A stretch of 45,064 nt of DNA from a virus, in the IMG/VR virus record IMGVR_UViG_3300047173_000128, positions 1 to 45,064 of that record; one strand, written 5' to 3'. A model generated the notes under the pieces. It saw nothing but the letters and a program-made list of their open reading frames with translations, did not search any database and had not been told where the DNA came from. Within the stretch, counting starts at the first letter, position 1. Each line of letters starts with the position of its first letter. The translations under genes and the position numbers were made by a program. Shown piece after piece: positions 7,884-14,652 of the stretch.

Positions 7884-7912
7884 TTGACACGGTATGTTGT
7901 TTTAACCAACAT
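7884..7912 (+). promoter_or_regulatory. Rightward early promoter (PR-like) with operator O4
   Basis: TTGACA at 7884-7889, 17 bases, CAACAT at 7907-7912. Operator O4 (7894-7912) overlaps spacer and -10. The expected transcript start falls close to the ATG at 7920, and no Shine-Dalgarno is seen, so the first mRNA may be leaderless. Confidence 0.6.
7894..7912. promoter_or_regulatory. Operator O4, 19-bp palindrome
   Basis: ATGTTGTTTTAACCAACAT is the most symmetric of the set and is extended to GTATGTTG...CAACATAC at 7892-7914. Confidence 0.65.
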
Positions 7913-7919
7913 ACAGCCC

Positions 7920-8204
7920 ATGGAAATGTCGGACATCATCCGCCGAGCCGGTGGCCTCGTGAAGCTAGCGAAGGCCGCAGGCCGACATCACGCGACGATT
8001 TTGGGCTGGACGCGCGTTCCGCCGCAGCATGTGAGGGCCGTGGCGAAGGTAACCGGTATTCCTCCGCATGAACTTCGGCCCGATCTGTGGGACCCGCCCG
8101 CGCCGGCGGAGTCCACTTCCGAAACGTCGGCGACGCGGACGAAGCCAAGGGCGAAGCACTCGGCTCCCGACCCAGATCCGCCGAACCAGGAAGAAGCCGC
8201 CTGA
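7920..8204 (+). CDS. YdaS/Cro-like DNA-binding protein
   Basis: The 94-residue protein has an N-terminal fold typical of YdaS/Cro-type phage regulators: MSDIIRRAGGLVKLAKAAGR, HHATILGW, VPPQHVRAVAKVTGIPPHEL, RPDLW. The C-terminal third is a Pro/Ser/Thr-rich tail. It is the first gene from the rightward promoter and is a candidate ligand for the four operators, playing the Cro role. ATG 7920 fits the start of the fold; an upstream ATG-like frame at 7863 would begin before the promoter. ATG 7926 is an alternative. Confidence 0.7.
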   Translation: MEMSDIIRRAGGLVKLAKAAGRHHATILGWTRVPPQHVRAVAKVTGIPPHELRPDLWDPPAPAESTSETSATRTKPRAKHSAPDPDPPNQEEAA

Positions 8205-8229
8205 TGCCCCGATCGGCTTGGCCAGATTG

Positions 8230-8538
8230 ATGGGCTGGTCGCGCGAGATCGCCAACGCGATGCTGCGGCTGGCCGGCCTCGATGACCTGAGCATGGACCT
8301 GGAGGAAGCGCGGCTACGGCAGGAACTGCGCCGGCTGGAGGCACGCCGCGGGGGATCGCCGGATGTGGAGACGGCTCATACGGCGGATTGCGTTGCTGCG
8401 GGCGGCATGGCGGACGCGCAAGGCAGCGCGTTCAAAGCCGACGACGACCTGAGAGCGCGCGCGATCCAGCGCGCCTACGACGCGCTGCGTGACGCTGAGC
8501 GGTGGCGGCCCTCACCGAAGCATGACGAGGCAGCATGA
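8230..8538 (+). CDS. Hypothetical protein
   Basis: The 102-residue protein is rich in Glu, Arg and Leu with predicted helices (EEARLRQELRRLEARRGG, AIQRAYDALRDAERW). I do not recognise it. The frame continues upstream to 8068, but that part overlaps the regulator gene and encodes only Arg/Pro-rich sequence, so ATG 8230 is preferred even though its ribosome site is weak. The stop overlaps the next small frame (TGATG). Confidence 0.5.
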   Translation: MGWSREIANAMLRLAGLDDLSMDLEEARLRQELRRLEARRGGSPDVETAHTADCVAAGGMADAQGSAFKADDDLRARAIQRAYDALRDAERWRPSPKHDEAA

Positions 8539-8645
8539 TGGACGAAGTCAGATGCACGGTTTCGCTGGATTATAGCCGGCACCTGAGCATCGGACGCTCC
8601 AGGGTTGCGACCCAGACGGTAAATTCTCGCCCCGCTAAAATGTAA
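8538..8645 (+). CDS. Very small protein, 35 residues
   Basis: The frame starts in the stop of the previous gene (TGATG), with GAGG about 8 bases before, and ends just before a strong hairpin at 8658. No family is recognised. It could be chance; only the translational overlap supports it. Confidence 0.3.
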   Translation: MDEVRCTVSLDYSRHLSIGRSRVATQTVNSRPAKM

Positions 8646-8657
8646 CCCAAATAAGCA

Positions 8658-8687
8658 GGCCCCAGTCGACGGCAATCGACTGGGGCC
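8658..8687 (+). terminator. Strong hairpin, possible terminator
   Basis: A 12-bp perfect stem (GGCCCCAGTCGA / TCGACTGGGGCC) with a 6-base loop is followed by a short A-rich rather than U-rich tail. It could attenuate the early transcript, and would be one place for an antiterminator to act. Confidence 0.4.
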
Positions 8688-8736
8688 GGAGCCAATAAAA
8701 TGCTATACCCAGGGACATCTATACCCCCATCCGCAC

Positions 8737-8757
8737 CGATCCGACTAGGTCGGATCG
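8737..8757. promoter_or_regulatory. Perfect palindrome CGATCCGAC-TAG-GTCGGATCG
   Basis: A 9-bp inverted repeat around a 3-base centre lies about 50 bp before the gene at 8806. It could be an operator or a small hairpin. No second copy was noticed. Confidence 0.35.
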
Positions 8758-8805
8758 ATGACACTCCCATAAAGTTCTAGTGAAGCCGCTCGCGAGCATG
8801 TGTCC

Positions 8806-9057
8806 ATGAGGCAGTGTCGCGATTGCGGGGCCACGCCGGACGAGTCGCACTTCGCGACCGCACGCAAGCCGCCGCGCCGGCCCGATCGCTGCGCCGCGTG
8901 CGCGGCTGACCCGGGCGGGGTTGGCGCCGCGGCGCGGATCGTCGCCCGGATTGAAGAGATCGCCAAGCTTCGCGCCGCCGGTCGGTTCCGCCGGCAGGAG
9001 CCGATCCACACCGCACCATTGTTTGCCGGCCTGCCGGCCGGGAGGAGAGAAATCTGA
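8806..9057 (+). CDS. Small zinc-ribbon protein
   Basis: The 83-residue protein has a four-cysteine N-terminal module (CRDCG near the start and CAAC about 22 residues later) likely to bind zinc, followed by a helical basic part (RIVARIEEIAKLRAAGRFRR). Similar short CxxC proteins are common in phage early regions; the function is unknown. ATG 8806 is chosen; a GTG at 8800 is in frame. Its stop overlaps the next ATG (TGATG), starting a tightly coupled run of genes to 11371. Confidence 0.55.
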   Translation: MRQCRDCGATPDESHFATARKPPRRPDRCAACAADPGGVGAAARIVARIEEIAKLRAAGRFRRQEPIHTAPLFAGLPAGRREI

Positions 9058-9422
9058 TGGCCAAGAACCTGTCGGAGCGGCTGCTGGATATGGTCGAGGA
9101 TGACGCCCGCTTCATTGGGTTGGAGGCGGAGACGGTCATCGTGTGGCTGAAGGTGGTGCGGCTGTTTCACCGCGCTTCATCCCGTAGGCCGAATACGCCA
9201 GGGTACTCGTACAGCTACGAAGAGCTGAGTGGCTTTCTCCGCATGACCACAGCTGAGTTGGCGGAGCATCAAAACGTCCTGGTGTCGCGGCGATTGCTCG
9301 TAGCGGAGGAGGGAAAGTTCTTTGCGCCCCCCGAATGCCGGTATGTTGCGCCGTCGCGTCCCGCGAAGCTCGATGTTCCACGACGCTTCGTGCCGCAAGT
9401 CGTGCCGATCGGGCGTCGCTGA
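9057..9422 (+). CDS. Hypothetical protein of replication operon
   Basis: The 121-residue protein has a predicted winged-helix-like middle (YSYEELSGFLRMTTAELAEH, then SRRLLVAEEGKFF), suggesting a nucleic-acid-binding role in replication. No precise family is recognised. It is translationally coupled on both sides (TGATG at 9055 and 9420). Confidence 0.55.
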   Translation: MAKNLSERLLDMVEDDARFIGLEAETVIVWLKVVRLFHRASSRRPNTPGYSYSYEELSGFLRMTTAELAEHQNVLVSRRLLVAEEGKFFAPPECRYVAPSRPAKLDVPRRFVPQVVPIGRR

Positions 9423-10852
9423 TGTCAAGTTCATCGGAACGCGGGCCGGGGCGTCCGCCGGGGCACGATCCCGAGACGCTTGAGCGTATTCGCAGGGTGA
9501 AGGACTACGAACGCGAAGGACGCTCCCTCGCCGAGATCGCCACGCTCGAAAACTGTTCGGTGTCGTATATCAAGCTGCTCAGGCGGGCGCCGGGCGAGCC
9601 GCGGCCGCGCAAACCGCCGCCGCGGCGACTGACGGAGCGTGCGCTGGCGCACCATGCCGTTCTGGCGATGCGTCGGGACACCAGGCTGCGGGCCTTCGAC
9701 CCCGCCAAAAAGCTGTTTTGGCTCGACTGCGTGATGGAGATCCATGCGCTGGGCAACGACGCCGGGCTGGCGTTCGGCGCCGATGGCGATCCTTTCGAAA
9801 CGCATCACGAATTCGCGACCGCGCTCGGCGGCAGGGCGGACGATCTGGAGCACTTTCTTCGCCGGGGGCTCCTCACGCGACTGCCGGACGGCGGGATCGA
9901 CTTCCCGTCTCGGATCGGTCTCAAGCCGAAAGAGCGGCCGCGCGTCATGCTGCCGGGTAGCGGTGAGCAGCCCCTTGCACAGCGGTTCGGGTGTCCAGAC
10001 GACAGCGAAAGCCGCGACCCAGATTTGTTACGAACTAATATCACTGACCCCCCAATTTCACTATCCGAAAGGACAGTGAAAACCCCCCAATTTCACTATC
10101 CCGAGGACAGTGAAACCCCCCCAATTTCACTATCCGACGCCGAACTCGCGCGGGCGGCTATTGCTGCTGCTAATGCTAAAGAAAATCAACCTTCTAGCAG
10201 CAGCAGCAGCAATGGTTGCCGCGCGGGCGGCGAGGATAGCGAAATTCGGCAATTTCACTGTCCACCGGATAGTGAAATTGCGGACAGTGATATTAATCCG
10301 CAACGACCTGCCCTGGCCGAGCTGACCGCCGAGCTGGCGGAACTGGCCAGGCTCGGAAGGGCGCCCAACCCTGACGACCTGGGCACCGTCCAGGGTTGGG
10401 CGAAGGAAGGCGACACGCCGGACGAGATGCGGGACACGATCAAGATCAAGCGTGGCCAAATCAACGGCAAGGCGATCAGGGTGCTGGCCTACTTCAATGA
10501 CGCCATGGCGGACGCGAGAAAAAAGAGAAGGGGTAAGGCCACTGCGTCGCCAGCCGCCGCCTGTCAGCCGCCGCCCAAGCCAGCCGAACCGCTGTCCGGG
10601 GCCGACCAGGCGCTTATGGACCGCGTGCGCGCCGTCAAGCACCGCTATCCCCCGACGCTCGCGGATTTCCGCAATGCCGCGATAGGCCCGACCGCTCACC
10701 GGTGGCTGGAGTTGGCCGAGAGCTCCGTCAAGGCGGCGCGCGACGACCTGGCGATGCCGGATTTCACGCTTTTCCTGGTATCGCGATCGGCCTTCGAAGC
10801 GGACATGGCCGAAATCGAGGAGGCGCTGACCACCCCCGAGGCCGCCGACTGA
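9422..10852 (+). CDS. Replication initiator, lambda O-like layout
   Basis: The 476-residue protein has an N-terminal helix-turn-helix (RRVKDYEREGRSLAEIATLE, NCSVSYIKLLRR) and a following region about 90-200 of possible winged-helix type. A low-complexity linker (about 205-300) is encoded by iteron-like DNA, and a helical C-terminal domain follows. A phage initiator whose own gene contains the origin repeats is the lambda O arrangement; the protein would bind these repeats and recruit a helicase loader. The assignment rests on layout and the iterons, since the sequence itself does not show a recognised O family. ATG 9422 overlaps the upstream stop, and the stop overlaps the dnaA-like gene. Confidence 0.55.
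   Translation: MSSSSERGPGRPPGHDPETLERIRRVKDYEREGRSLAEIATLENCSVSYIKLLRRAPGEPRPRKPPPRRLTERALAHHAVLAMRRDTRLRAFDPAKKLFWLDCVMEIHALGNDAGLAFGADGDPFETHHEFATALGGRADDLEHFLRRGLLTRLPDGGIDFPSRIGLKPKERPRVMLPGSGEQPLAQRFGCPDDSESRDPDLLRTNITDPPISLSERTVKTPQFHYPEDSETPPISLSDAELARAAIAAANAKENQPSSSSSSNGCRAGGEDSEIRQFHCPPDSEIADSDINPQRPALAELTAELAELARLGRAPNPDDLGTVQGWAKEGDTPDEMRDTIKIKRGQINGKAIRVLAYFNDAMADARKKRRGKATASPAAACQPPPKPAEPLSGADQALMDRVRAVKHRYPPTLADFRNAAIGPTAHRWLELAESSVKAARDDLAMPDFTLFLVSRSAFEADMAEIEEALTTPEAAD
10041..10290. repeat. Iteron cluster, candidate replication origin
   Basis: CCCCCCAATTTCACTATCC occurs almost unchanged three times (about 10048-10066, 10083-10101, 10117-10135). The 11-mer TTTCACTATCC or its complement GGATAGTGAAA (A/G at one position) occurs at 10056, 10071, 10091, 10105, 10125, 10253 and 10267, with a shorter piece at 10282. 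Several form inverted pairs around 3-4 bases. Between 10160 and 10216 lies a less GC-rich stretch flanked by GCTGCTGCT and AGCAGCAGC, able to form a hairpin. This is the pattern of a phage origin inside the initiator gene. Confidence 0.65.
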
Positions 10853-11166
10853 TGCCCGGCGCCGACGCGTGCCGCAGCTTCAGGCTTGCCCGGGTCATCG
10901 CCGCGGTCGCCGAGGCGTCCGGCGTGCCGGTCCGGGAGCTCCTGTCGGGGCGCCGCAGCAAGCGGACCGTGCAGTTCCGCCAGGCCGCCATGTGGCTGGC
11001 GCGGGAGATCACCGAGCACAGCTATCCGGCGATCGGGCAGGCGTTCAACCGTGACCACTCGACCGTCATGTACGGCGTGTCGCGGACCGAGGAGCGGATG
11101 ACCCGGGACCCCGCCTTCGCGGCCTTGGTGCGGTCGCTGGAGGCGGGGCTGCTGCTCCATGGGTGA
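10852..11166 (+). CDS. Stand-alone DnaA domain IV protein
   Basis: The 104-residue protein matches the C-terminal DNA-binding domain of DnaA: VIAAVAEASGVPVRELLSGR, RQAAMWLAREIT, and the signature IGQAFNRDHSTVMYGV that contacts DnaA boxes. It has no ATPase domain. Encoded directly after the presumed initiator and origin, it may help bind or remodel origin DNA, or compete with host DnaA; which one is open. Start ATG 10852 overlaps the initiator stop, and the end overlaps the next gene by 8 bp. Confidence 0.8.
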   Translation: MPGADACRSFRLARVIAAVAEASGVPVRELLSGRRSKRTVQFRQAAMWLAREITEHSYPAIGQAFNRDHSTVMYGVSRTEERMTRDPAFAALVRSLEAGLLLHG

Positions 11167-11371
11167 CACCCCACGCGAGGAGCGTGTCTTCGACACGACG
11201 GCGGCTCGTGCGGCGGCCGCGGCGCGGCTGCTGCGGCTGGAGCGGGGCCTGCTCAGGCGCATCCAGATCGAGGCGCGGCGGCAACTGGCCGCCGAGATCG
11301 CCGCTCATCACGACCGGCTGCGGCTGGGTTTGGTGCCGCGGCCCTATAAGGTCGGGCCGCTGGAGTTTTAG
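11159..11371 (+). CDS. Small basic helical protein
   Basis: The 70-residue protein is Arg/Ala/Leu-rich with long helices (ARAAAAARLLRLERGLLRR, IQIEARRQLAAEIAAH). No family is recognised. It overlaps the DnaA-like gene by 8 bp and is the last gene of the coupled rightward run; the next gene is on the other strand 4 bp away. Confidence 0.5.
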   Translation: MGDTPREERVFDTTAARAAAAARLLRLERGLLRRIQIEARRQLAAEIAAHHDRLRLGLVPRPYKVGPLEF

Positions 11372-11375
11372 CCCC

Positions 11376-11738
11376 TCAGTGCAGCCGGCACGGCATCCGC
11401 ACACTTTTCGGATCGTCCCAGCGGCCGGTGGTTTGCAGGGCGACGCTGAAGCCGCACTCGCGACAGGTTACCACCCAGATCCCGCAGCGCGCGGCCGGAT
11501 AGGGCAGCTCCAGCCGGCACGCCTTCATGGCGTCGATCGCCACGTCGATCGTGCAGCCGGACGGGTAAGCCGGATCGGCGGGGTGGTCGCTCTCGCGATG
11601 CTGGTCAACCCAGTCGATCAAAAAGCGTGATTCGCCGGTCGCCGGTGTGCTGGCGGGATCGAACGTGGCCGGCTGATCGCGCCGCATCGTTCCCGCCGCC
11701 ATCCACGCCTCCTCATTGGTGAATTCATCCGGGTGCAT
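11376..11738 (-). CDS. Hypothetical phage protein with CxxC motif
   Basis: The 120-residue protein has a conserved-looking C-terminal half (RLELPYPAARCGIWVVTC, RECGFSVALQT, GRWDDPKSVRMPC) of a type seen in alphaproteobacterial prophages. Three cysteines and a CRECG suggest metal binding. ATG 11738 is chosen because GAGGGA lies 5-8 bases upstream; a longer frame to 11858 has no ribosome site. It is transcribed against the replication genes, so it probably has its own promoter in 11740-11860. Confidence 0.6.
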   Translation of the reverse strand: MHPDEFTNEEAWMAAGTMRRDQPATFDPASTPATGESRFLIDWVDQHRESDHPADPAYPSGCTIDVAIDAMKACRLELPYPAARCGIWVVTCRECGFSVALQTTGRWDDPKSVRMPCRLH

Positions 11739-12110
11739 GGTTCCCTCGTGCGCTCGGTTTCGGCGCGTCCGCCGGTGCTCGTCAACCGTGTTCGCGCAGA
11801 CAGGAATCGCGGTGCGCGGATCCACTGAAATGCATCGCGTTGAAAGTGTGAGCGGCAATATTTTTTTCTGAATAAAACTTTTGTTTGCGCGCTGAATTTC
11901 GCAAACTCCGAAACCGGATTAAACTGGAGTCAAAGAGCCGTCGCGGAACCCTCTCCGCGGCGGTTTTTTGATTCCTGGCGCGGCTGTTCGGCTCCCGCGC
12001 CGCGCGACCAGCGCTCGCGCGTTCCGCAGTGCTGCGCTCTATTTTCTCGCGAAAACGTTATCGTTCGGTCTAGACAAAGCACCGACGATGCAACATCGTG
12101 GAGATCGACG
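11739..12110. other. Gene-free control region before nusG-like gene
   Basis: No coding frame is convincing in this 372-bp stretch. It holds the upstream region of the leftward gene at 11738, an A/T-rich block (11860-11885), an inverted repeat GTTTGCG (11883-11889) / CGCAAAC (11900-11906), an intrinsic terminator (11938-11969), and the leader of the NusG-like gene with GGAG 9 bases before ATG 12111. A short RNA ending at the terminator is possible. Confidence 0.45.
11938..11969 (+). terminator. Rho-independent terminator
   Basis: The stem CCGTCGCGGA / TCCGCGGCGG (one G-U pair) with a 6-base loop is followed by six T. It ends the rightward early transcript, or a short leader RNA, just before the NusG-like gene. 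This is the clearest intrinsic terminator in the window. Confidence 0.8.
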
Positions 12111-12818
12111 ATGATCGACGCGCAAACGGCACCGGCCCCGCGATCTGGGACCAGCGCGCCGTGCGACAGCAGTGCTCAAAACAGGGGTCTATTCAAGTTT
12201 GCCCACGGTGGGGCTCGTCGCGGAGCTGGGCGCAAAACGCATGGCTCGGCATCCGTCCGGCGCGACACAGTGCACTGGTTCTGCGTCCGCACGCTGCCCG
12301 GCCTGCATCTGACCGCCGACATCGAGATCCGTCTCGCCGGCTTCGAGGTGTTCAACCCGACGATGTGGAAGGCCGCCGTGCCGGCCCGCCGTGGCCCCAA
12401 CGGCTCGCTCCGCCCGGCGCTGCCGGTCCGGATCGTCCCGCTGTTCCCGAGGTATCTGATGGCCCGCTTCCATCGCAGCGTCGACCCCTGGACGCGGATA
12501 CGCTCGCTGGCCGGCGTCGACAGCATCCTGGGCACCGATCCCAGGACGCCGGCCGCTGTGCCCGACGAGGCCATCGCCCTGATCCGGAGCCGCCTGATGC
12601 CGAACGACTGCCTGTATCCCGACAACGTCGAACTGCGTGACGCCGGGCCGGTCGTGCACGTGGCGCCTGGCACGCGTGCGCGGCTGTTGGAGGGACCGCT
12701 GGCCGACATCGCCGGCATCTGCCAGTGGTCGGACGACAAGCGGGTCCGGCTGCTGCTGTCGCTGCTGGGCCGCGAGGTGGTGGTGACGGTGGAGCGGTCG
12801 GCGGTGGAAGTGGCTTAG
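12111..12818 (+). CDS. NusG/RfaH-like transcription antitermination protein
   Basis: The 235-residue protein has a 50-residue Ala/Gly/Arg-rich extension (GGARRGAGRK), then an NGN-type domain (HWFCVRTLPGLHLTADIEI, GFEVFNPTMW, VRIVPLFPRYLMARF) and a C-terminal KOW-type beta barrel (VHVAPGTRARLLEGPLADIA, LLGREVVVTVERSAVEV). NusG paralogues ride on RNA polymerase and suppress pausing or termination. This one likely replaces lambda Q/N and lets polymerase read into the late genes. ATG 12111 has GGAG upstream; an out-of-frame ATG lies at 12098. A terminator sits 140 bp upstream, which may be one of its targets. Confidence 0.8.
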   Translation: MIDAQTAPAPRSGTSAPCDSSAQNRGLFKFAHGGARRGAGRKTHGSASVRRDTVHWFCVRTLPGLHLTADIEIRLAGFEVFNPTMWKAAVPARRGPNGSLRPALPVRIVPLFPRYLMARFHRSVDPWTRIRSLAGVDSILGTDPRTPAAVPDEAIALIRSRLMPNDCLYPDNVELRDAGPVVHVAPGTRARLLEGPLADIAGICQWSDDKRVRLLLSLLGREVVVTVERSAVEVA

Positions 12819-12866
12819 AGACGTCGCAATAATGACGTAATATCAACAGATTACAGGGACTCGTAA

Positions 12867-12881
12867 GACACATTATGTGTC
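12867..12881. promoter_or_regulatory. Palindrome over integrase start codon
   Basis: GACACAT-T-ATGTGTC is a perfect 15-bp palindrome containing the ATG at 12875. A bound protein would block translation-start DNA or the promoter of the recombinase gene. Possible autoregulation by the recombinase or by a phage regulator. Confidence 0.45.
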
Positions 12882-13768
12882 CGTTTGACCCCCCGGCAAC
12901 GCACCCGCCAGCGGCTTCGCCTGGCGCCGCCCAGCCGCAGGCCACCAGCGACGACGGGATGATCGCGTTGTGGCTGGCGAGCTTCAGCCGTTCGGCCAAC
13001 ACCCGCTACGCCTATGGCGGCGACATCCGCGCCTTCCGCGCCTTCTCCGCGAAGGCCCTGGGTAGCGTGACCGTCCGCGACATCCAGGCGTTCGCCGAGA
13101 CCCTGACACACCTTGCGCCGGCGACGCAGAGCCGGCGGCTGTCGGCGGTGAAGTCGCTGATCGCGATGGGACACCGTCTCGGCTACCTGGCGTTCGACGT
13201 CGGGGCGCCGATCCAGTTGCCGGCGATCAAGGACCGGCTGGCGGAGCGGATCCTCACCGAGGCCGAGGTCCAGCACCTGCTGTTCGTCGAGAAGCAGCCG
13301 CGCAACGCGGCGATGCTCCGGCTCATTTACGGCGCCGGCTTGCGGATCTCCGAGGCCTGCGAGCTGCGCTGGCGCGACGTGGTCGCGCGTGACGAAGCCG
13401 GGCAACTGACCATCATGGGCAAGGGCGGCAAGACGCGCGTCATTCTGCTGCCGGCTGCGCTGTGGCGGCGCCTCGATGCGTTGCGGCTGAACGCCGGGCC
13501 CGACGACTACGTGTTCCGCTCACGCGAGGGCGGCGGCCTCAAGCGGCTGCGGATACATCGCATTGTGAAACAAGCGGTCAAGCGGGCCGGACTCCCGGAC
13601 ACGGTATCGACGCACTACCTGCGCCACAGTCACGCGTCGCACGCGCTCGATCGCAACTGTCCGGTGCACGTGCTGCAGACCACGCTGGGTCATGCGTCGC
13701 TGCAGACTACGACACGCTATTCGCACGCGCGACCCGGCGACAGCAGCGCGCGCTATTTGACTGCGTAA
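12875..13768 (+). CDS. int: Tyrosine recombinase (XerC/D-like integrase)
   Basis: The 297-residue protein has a Pro/Ala-rich start, a core-binding SAM-like domain (about 30-115) and a catalytic domain with Arg157 (GLRISEACEL), Lys in GKGGKTR, His247-x-x-Arg250 (HYLRHSHASHAL), His273 (LGHASLQTTT) and nucleophile Tyr282. It would integrate and excise the phage genome or resolve dimers. ATG 12875 lies inside a palindrome and has only a distant AGGG; translation could also begin nearer residue 29 (MIALWLASF). Direct repeats just downstream (13775-13805) are candidate arm sites. Confidence 0.85.
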   Translation: MCPFDPPATHPPAASPGAAQPQATSDDGMIALWLASFSRSANTRYAYGGDIRAFRAFSAKALGSVTVRDIQAFAETLTHLAPATQSRRLSAVKSLIAMGHRLGYLAFDVGAPIQLPAIKDRLAERILTEAEVQHLLFVEKQPRNAAMLRLIYGAGLRISEACELRWRDVVARDEAGQLTIMGKGGKTRVILLPAALWRRLDALRLNAGPDDYVFRSREGGGLKRLRIHRIVKQAVKRAGLPDTVSTHYLRHSHASHALDRNCPVHVLQTTLGHASLQTTTRYSHARPGDSSARYLTA

Positions 13769-13774
13769 TACTGC

Positions 13775-13805
13775 AGTATAGCCGACAGTATAGATGAAAG
13801 TATAT
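13775..13805 (+). repeat. Three AGTATA repeats, 12-bp period, candidate att arm sites
   Basis: AGTATAG, AGTATAG and AGTATAT start at 13775, 13787 and 13799. An inverted unit AATACT precedes them (13768-13773), and TATCCAT / ATGGATA flank the downstream side (13802, 13828). Regular repeats beside an integrase gene usually mark arm-type binding sites of attP. The crossover core is not identified. Confidence 0.45.
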
Positions 13806-13893
13806 CCATCCGTCAGGACACACGAATATGGATACAAACGTAACGACAAAGCCGGCGAAGCGCGGGCGCGTGGCGGCGGCGGCGCGTCCCGAT

Positions 13894-13927
13894 CCCGCGT
13901 TTTTCCCGTCTAGGAAAACACGCGCGG
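13894..13927. terminator. Hairpin between convergent int and HNH genes
   Basis: CCCGCGTTTTTCC pairs with GGAAAACACGCGCGGG around a 6-base loop (one bulge). Its position between two converging genes suggests a shared terminator, though there is no long U tract outside the stem. Confidence 0.45.
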
Positions 13928-13960
13928 GGGCGCGCGCGCGAAGGGAATGGCCGCTTTCCG

Positions 13961-14542
13961 CTAGATCAGGAAGCCAAGCGACCGCATATGTTCGACCGGA
14001 TCGCGGGCGTGCTTGGCAGCGTTGCAAGGCCGGCAGGTCAGTTGGATGTTGCGCCGGTCGTTCGCGCCGCCTTTGGACAACGGCACAATATGATCCCGAC
14101 ACCCCTTTCCGCGCAGTGCACATCGGCACAGGGCGCACCTATCACGCTGCATCCGTCGGATGTCGCGGATGTCATCCGCGGTCCATGATCCGGGCACAGC
14201 GAGTTTACGCGCACGCCGCTTGGCAAGGATCGCCAGATGCTTTTCCGGGTTGGCCTTTTGCCAAGCCCGGACGTTCGCCTTCCATCTCTCACGGTTCGCG
14301 GCATAGAGCGTCTGACCGGGCTGTGGCCGCAAGAAGGGAACTCTTCTGTTTCGCAGCGGAACGCCGATCTCGGTTTTGAAATGCTTGCGCAGCGTCTTGC
14401 CGGTAATGCCAATCAGGGCAGCGATGACTTCCTGCGTGATGCCCTCGGCAGTCATTGCATAGACGGTCTCGCGGTCCTGATCGGTCGGTGCGTATGGCGG
14501 CCGCCCATCCGGACGTTTTGCGCTACAATCTTGGTCAGCCAC
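13961..14542 (-). CDS. HNH endonuclease with terminase-like DNA-binding domain
   Basis: The 193-residue protein has a C-terminal HNH nuclease: Cys136/Cys139 (RCALC), Asp150-His151 (RDHIVPLSKGG), NIQLTC with Cys170, Cys173, Asn174. Residues 13-58 (GRPPYAPTDQDRETV, AALIGITGKTLRKHF) align with the N-terminus of the small terminase at 16588 (ARPPYKPTEQDRLTV, KTLRKHF). The two proteins may therefore recognise similar DNA. HNH proteins near terminase genes are known to take part in packaging cleavage or homing. It starts at GTG 14542 with only a weak GAG upstream and is encoded against its neighbours. Confidence 0.8.
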   Translation of the reverse strand: MADQDCSAKRPDGRPPYAPTDQDRETVYAMTAEGITQEVIAALIGITGKTLRKHFKTEIGVPLRNRRVPFLRPQPGQTLYAANRERWKANVRAWQKANPEKHLAILAKRRARKLAVPGSWTADDIRDIRRMQRDRCALCRCALRGKGCRDHIVPLSKGGANDRRNIQLTCRPCNAAKHARDPVEHMRSLGFLI

Positions 14543-14652
14543 TTTTGATGCTCGCTACATCGGGTGGTTAGGGGTGGTGTCGGTGTTGAAGCACCTTCAC
14601 TGCCCCGCACATTTACCAGTAATTCTATGAATTTAGCAGTGGAATTCGGCCT

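Noticed and set aside
13828-14379. 183-codon plus-strand frame starting after the integrase
   Set aside because: Starts with a fair AGGA, but runs antisense through the well-supported HNH gene and crosses a strong hairpin; only the first 20-30 codons could be a small peptide.
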